This document shows, in pieces, positions 7,005 to 11,012 of a DNA stretch of 11,012 bases. Every line of letters begins with the position of its first letter. The stretch's first letter is position 1. The notes under the pieces were generated by a model. It was not told where the DNA came from, did no database searches, and was given only the letters and a program-made list of their open reading frames with translations. A program made the translations under genes and the position numbers. The stretch is from Euperipatoides rowelli (taxonomy: Eukaryota; Onychophora; Udeonychophora; Euonychophora; Peripatopsidae). The stretch lies in assembly GCA_003024985.2 (NCBI GenBank), contig PXIH01S0052308.1. The stretch is one strand, 5' to 3'.

Positions 7005-8848
7005 AAGATAATGACAGCGAACATGAGAGGCACGTCCGCAAAGATTTGTCAATTTAATTATAAATTAATTAAACATATTTAAATAACGAATATCAGTATG
7101 AAACACTATCTACTATAAAAGCAAAAGTTATTTGTATTTGGCGAATATAAAAACAATATTATTTTGCTTATGTAATAAATCGCCGCACATTTCTCCTACA
7201 GTAATATTGAAAGCTAGAAAAATATTGAAATATAACTTATTATTGATAGTATCTTTCTGTAGAGTAGCGCCATCTATCATAAGCTAATCATCCCTGGCTT
7301 TCTTATGCAATCTACAGTTGGCCTGTGTTTGTCAGAAAAATAATAGTTTAGATTGCAATTAAAAAAAAGTGATGTCACGACGCAATTTTTTTTTAAAAAA
7401 AAAACTCTGAATTGTGATTACTTTATGCCATTATAAAATTTTGTTAATCATAATCAAACCAAAAAAACATTAATTAAACTGAAATTCTGCAGTTGGTATG
7501 TTTATTTATCCAATAATTAATCCGGAAATTCTAATAATTTGACTTTTATTATTCATAGCTAATTTCACCCTACAGTCTTATTGTAGGTTCACTATACTGT
7601 ATTAGGCGAGAGCCAACGCTTAAACTCCTCATTATTCAATATTTTTCTAAAGATGTAAATTTTTTATTGGAGATATAGAGTATTTAAAAAAATATTTATA
7701 AGTAATATGTAAATGAAAGAATAAGACAAAATTATTATAGGATATTCATTTGTTTACTCCTGATCATGCCATCAAGTTCTTACAATCAACCCTGCCTATA
7801 GGATACTTTACACACTACAGTACAAAGAGGGAGGAGCTAAAAGGATTAGCTTATAAATTTGAATTTTAAATTACTCTTTTTTTTGTTTACATTTTTTTTT
7901 AACTTAGTGGAATTTTTTTTTTTTTTAATTATCTTTGAAATGAAATCATATTATGTTGCTGTTAGTTTGTGTACCTTTTTTCCCCATATAACTATGGGTA
8001 ACTCACTAAATTTGTTTCCTTTAGCTTCACATGTAATGATTTTTTTTTTAAAATAAAAAAATAGTTTATACGCAGATTTATTTATTTATATTTAATAAAA
8101 ATAATTATGCATGTTTTATGAGATAATTTGACCATAAATTACAATTAAAGACATAAAATTTAATCAGGAAATGAGTTTAAATCCTTGTCTGCTTTGATTT
8201 ATTGAATTCAATACAGAGAAATTGACATACATAATATTTTTGAATCATAGTAAATATGTATTGCAGAATTAAAATAATCTTATCACTAAGGTTGTTTTTT
8301 AAAAAAATTCAAATAATAATTATGAATGTTTTTGAAATAGCATGACTAAAAATGATAGACAATAATTAGATCAGGATAGCGTTTAAATCACATTTATTGT
8401 GTATTGTTTTTTAACAGTATTTATGCATAGTTAATTAGTTATTTCTTAATGTATTTTTTAATAAATTTCCATGAAAATGTATTATATTCATAATTCAGTA
8501 TTTTCTGGCATGAAGGAGGCTGAGGAACATACATTAGTTCAATGACTTTAATGATTTACTATGGGAAAAATTGATTATGAAATCCAAGCGTTAACCAAAT
8601 TCTAATTGCATATTAAAATTGGATTTCTAAATATGGTACTGTATATATAATAGGATTAATTAACATTTTTTGATTGATAATTTTAGATTATATTTGTTTA
8701 AATATTTTTCTAATTTTCAACTGTACAGAAGTGGTTTTTCTCCCCCACCCTTCCCATCTCCACCACAAATTGTATTTTATTTCCATCTTACATATTTTTT
8801 TTAGATTTAGCAATCCTTGATGAAATAATGTTTTTCATTTTTTATTTA

Positions 8849-8878
8849 TTTTTTTTTTTTTTGGNGGGGGGGGGGGGG
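8849..8878. repeat. T-run followed by G-run with one unresolved base
   Basis: Fourteen T are followed by sixteen positions that are all G except an N at 8865. The junction is probably a real simple repeat, but its length and the N are likely sequencing or assembly uncertainty. Confidence 0.9.
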
Positions 8879-10098
8879 CTTATTTAATATGCTGCCAAAT
8901 TCCCCATTTAACCTCCATAATATATTGTCTTGATAATTGTAGGTAAAATAGCTGTTATATTTATCTAATTTGGGCTCAGTTGGTATTAAATCTACTCCTG
9001 ATAAGTAAAGTCATAAATCATATTTGTTATCTATTCTTAAAAAACAAATTGAAGATCATAACTGTTCCAATCCAGAGTTCTTGTGTAAATTTTCTAACAT
9101 TTGATGACAATATGACATTTACTTTTTTTAATGTCTTCCATCAAAACTTTTTGATAAAAAAATCATATATTAATTGGAAAATAATTGAATGCAGCTAGTA
9201 TTTTTAAAATAGGCTTTTATAAAAAGTTAGTGCATGTAAATAAAATTTATTTCATGATGAAGATGGATGGGTAAATAATTCTATTGAATTCTCATAACTA
9301 CTATTTATATAAAAAATTTGACTATAATCCTTTGAACCGTTAAAAATAAGTAGAGTGGACAATACCAGTGAAAATATACTAGCAAGATTTAACTAGTGCA
9401 ACCATGGTGACATCATAAGGTTTATCTTTGCAAAAAGTGACTTATTTTTAAAATAATAAATAATATGTCATTACTTGCAGTACCATCAACAGTTCTAATA
9501 AATTTTTTAAAAAAATATTCCTTTTAACATTCTAAATTTTATATCTAGCATCACTGGCAGTTATTGACTCTAGTACGTATAAATATTTTTTGGGTCCTTA
9601 TTTTATGACATTAGGTGGTACCAAAATATGTAGTGTCTAAAAAAACTTGTTTTCTTAATGAATTACAGAAATAGCTGACTTCAATGTTATGAATCAGAAT
9701 GAGATAAGTTTAAATATATATCTAGTTCTCGGCATTTTTTAATTTTAAAATCAGTCAAATTATAGTACCGACATGAAATATCAGGCATACAATAGAAAAT
9801 TTAAAACACTAATCTCCAAATAAGAATTTTATTAAAAATGTAATAACATATCTGTATATCAAGCATTTTTTTCTTTCATCTAAATTGATTGTTGTTGCTT
9901 AAAATATTGTAGTCACCAGTCAAACGATATTATTGATTTTTAAAATAAAAAAAAACTCCGATAATGCAAGTTATGAGAAAAAGAAAAAAGTGCATACAAA
10001 TTTATAGCTTATTATCAGTATAAAAATATAATTTTTAAGTGATGTGTTTGTTGATATTATTTTAAACAGTTATCTCATATATGCATAATATATTTTAG

Positions 10099-10184
10099 CC
10101 ACCCTGCATGTTGGGGATGAGATTCGCGAGATCAATGGCCTCAGTGTGACCAATCAATCAGTAGAAAGCCTGCAGAAAATGCTG
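10099..10184 (+). CDS. CASK: CASK internal exon: PDZ late strands and ligand-binding helix
   Basis: This exon is 86 bases: two bases finishing the split Ala codon, then 28 codons, ending in phase 0. [16 protein letters not shown] is the hallmark MAGUK PDZ segment (HVGDEI..ING). [12 protein letters not shown] is the second PDZ helix, which lines the ligand groove. The first helix position appears to be the Val of QSVESL, a hydrophobic residue as expected of a class II PDZ domain such as that of CASK. The last PDZ strand (RG.ITFKIVPSY-like in the family) is missing and should lie in the next exon, beyond the window. Acceptor TATTTTAG ends at 10098; donor GTAAGA starts at 10185. No frameshift or stop interrupts the 119-residue joined frame, so this looks like an active gene rather than a retrocopy, which would lack introns. 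Confidence 0.97.
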
Positions 10185-11012
10185 GTAAGAATCGCTACTG
10201 TACACTAGTGTTAGATGATTAATGCATAGGATTTCTAATAATTAATGAAAATAAATGTTCAAAGTTTTAAAGTTTGTAATCAATGATCATTATGTAATTT
10301 AATACTGGTACTTTAAAATGTACAGTGCAAATGAGGAATTTTAGCTGCCAATTTAATTTGTCATGTCTAGCCTCCAGCTCAGACCCGCTAAATAAAATTT
10401 AGCTAAAATTTATTTTCTAAAATATTTATTAATGCTAATTATGTCCTTTTTCTCTTCTTATTAATTATTAAAAATTTTAATAATAAATTAATTAAAATGT
10501 ACAGTTTTGCACTTGAATTAACAACCCCTGCCCCTCCCTGTTCCAGCCTCCATAACTATTTTTGCTGGCCTTATTTAAACAAAAAAATTGGAACGCTAAA
10601 TTTAATTTTTATGTTTTTTAAAGGATTAGTTAAATATTATTGTTGCAAAAATTTCTCGCTGCACTGTATTAGTTAAGACTTTGTAAAATTAATTCAAATC
10701 AGTCTATCATTTAATTATTAAACATATGAGTAAGGTTGGAATCTTGCCATAGAAAATTTGACTAAAATCATGAAGTCATAGTGGCTTGTAGAAATTAAGA
10801 TTTGTCATACCGTGGTTAACAAAAATCTAGAGTAATATTCATATTCAGAAAAATAATGTTCCCTTCCCCACACTCGCTGTCTTAAGCCACGTTTACATTG
10901 AAATAGCGAATTCTTATCCGATACGTGTTCCGGAACAGATAGATATCGGAATGGTCGTGTTTATACTGCCTTCAGGCATGACTGAATTTGCAATGCATGA
11001 TTTTTAAATAGC
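10185..11012 (+). other. CASK: CASK intron, 5' part only
   Basis: The intron starts with donor GTAAGA and runs off the window. Most of it is AT-rich with no recognisable coding content. The last ~130 bases are clearly richer in G and C and contain nested palindromes (see separate entry). The exon carrying the final PDZ strand is not reached. Confidence 0.88.
10883..11012. repeat. GC-richer palindromic block at the window edge, possible repeat end
   Basis: Base content changes from AT-rich to mixed at about 10883 (TTAAGCCACGTTTACATTG). Inside is a nested inverted repeat: TCCGATA (10917-10923) pairs with TATCGGA (10944-10950) around the perfect palindrome GTTCCGGAAC (10927-10936). The abrupt change and the symmetry suggest the end of a transposable element continuing past the window. 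No family can be assigned from this piece. Confidence 0.35.

Larger units (their letters stand above)
5403..10098 (+). other. CASK: CASK intron within the PDZ coding region (4,696 bp)
   Basis: This is a complete phase-1 intron, from GTAAGA to TTTTAG. Recognisable contents are a GC-richer unassigned block (6010-6215), an antisense non-LTR retrotransposon remnant (about 6252-6597), a TTAA-CCCC sequence (6987-7004) and a T/G homopolymer with one unresolved base (8849-8878). In 5403-6009, 7005-8848 and 8879-10098 I see only AT-rich sequence with T and A runs and no gene. The short open frames at 7859-8056 and 8980-9198 are runs of Phe, Leu, Ile and Asn codons expected from AT-rich DNA. Confidence 0.93.

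Noticed and set aside
7859-8056. Plus-strand 65-codon open frame, Phe-rich
   Set aside because: Phe and Leu runs arise from T homopolymers. It looks membrane-like only because of base composition.
8980-9198. Plus-strand 72-codon open frame
   Set aside because: It has the codon content expected of AT-rich noncoding DNA, no recognisable motif, and lies deep in a CASK intron.
866-10184. CASK segment as a processed or dead gene copy
   Set aside because: Introns with proper splice sites, correct phases and no stops in 119 codons indicate a normal gene.

Overview
This is an intron-rich, strongly AT-rich piece of an animal nuclear genome. It carries three consecutive internal exons of one host gene on the + strand: CASK, the calcium/calmodulin-dependent serine protein kinase of the MAGUK scaffold family (866-1057, 5324-5402, 10099-10184). 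The exons join in phase (64 codons; 26 codons plus 1 base; 2 bases plus 28 codons) into 119 residues. These run from the end of the second L27 domain, through the linker, into most of the PDZ domain. All three donors read GTAAGA and all acceptors are canonical AG. The wording of the protein ([20 protein letters not shown] and the linker before it) looks arthropod rather than vertebrate. I cannot name the species; the long AT-rich introns and the transposon content would suit a crustacean, chelicerate or large-genome insect.

The introns hold the less ordinary content. The first complete intron (1058-5323) contains an apparently complete non-autonomous DNA transposon at 1318-3191. It is bounded by TTAA on both sides, and its imperfect terminal inverted repeats begin CC(C/T)TTT, as in the piggyBac superfamily. 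It carries near-terminal palindromes built on GTGCATCATA and, as its core, a tandem array of about 13 copies of a ~76-bp unit (1822-2815). Farther along the same intron (4434-5124) is a decayed Gag gene of a Ty3/gypsy-type retrotransposon in the sense orientation, still showing an intact CX2CX4HX4C zinc knuckle. It ends about 200 bp before the second exon.

The second complete intron (5403-10098) holds, on the - strand, a decayed C-terminal piece of a non-LTR retrotransposon reverse-transcriptase ORF (about 6252-6597). It also holds a comparatively GC-rich unassigned block (6010-6215), a lone TTAA-CCCC sequence that could be another transposon end (6987-7004), and a T/G homopolymer with an unresolved base. 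The partial introns at the window edges contain simple repeats and, at the right edge, a GC-richer palindromic block that may be the start of another repeat.

No short open frame outside the CASK exons looks like a real gene. The longest, 102 codons, is produced by the tandem array. The most interesting object is the TTAA-flanked element that packages a minisatellite. I see no bacterial-type system, CRISPR array, tRNA or rRNA.
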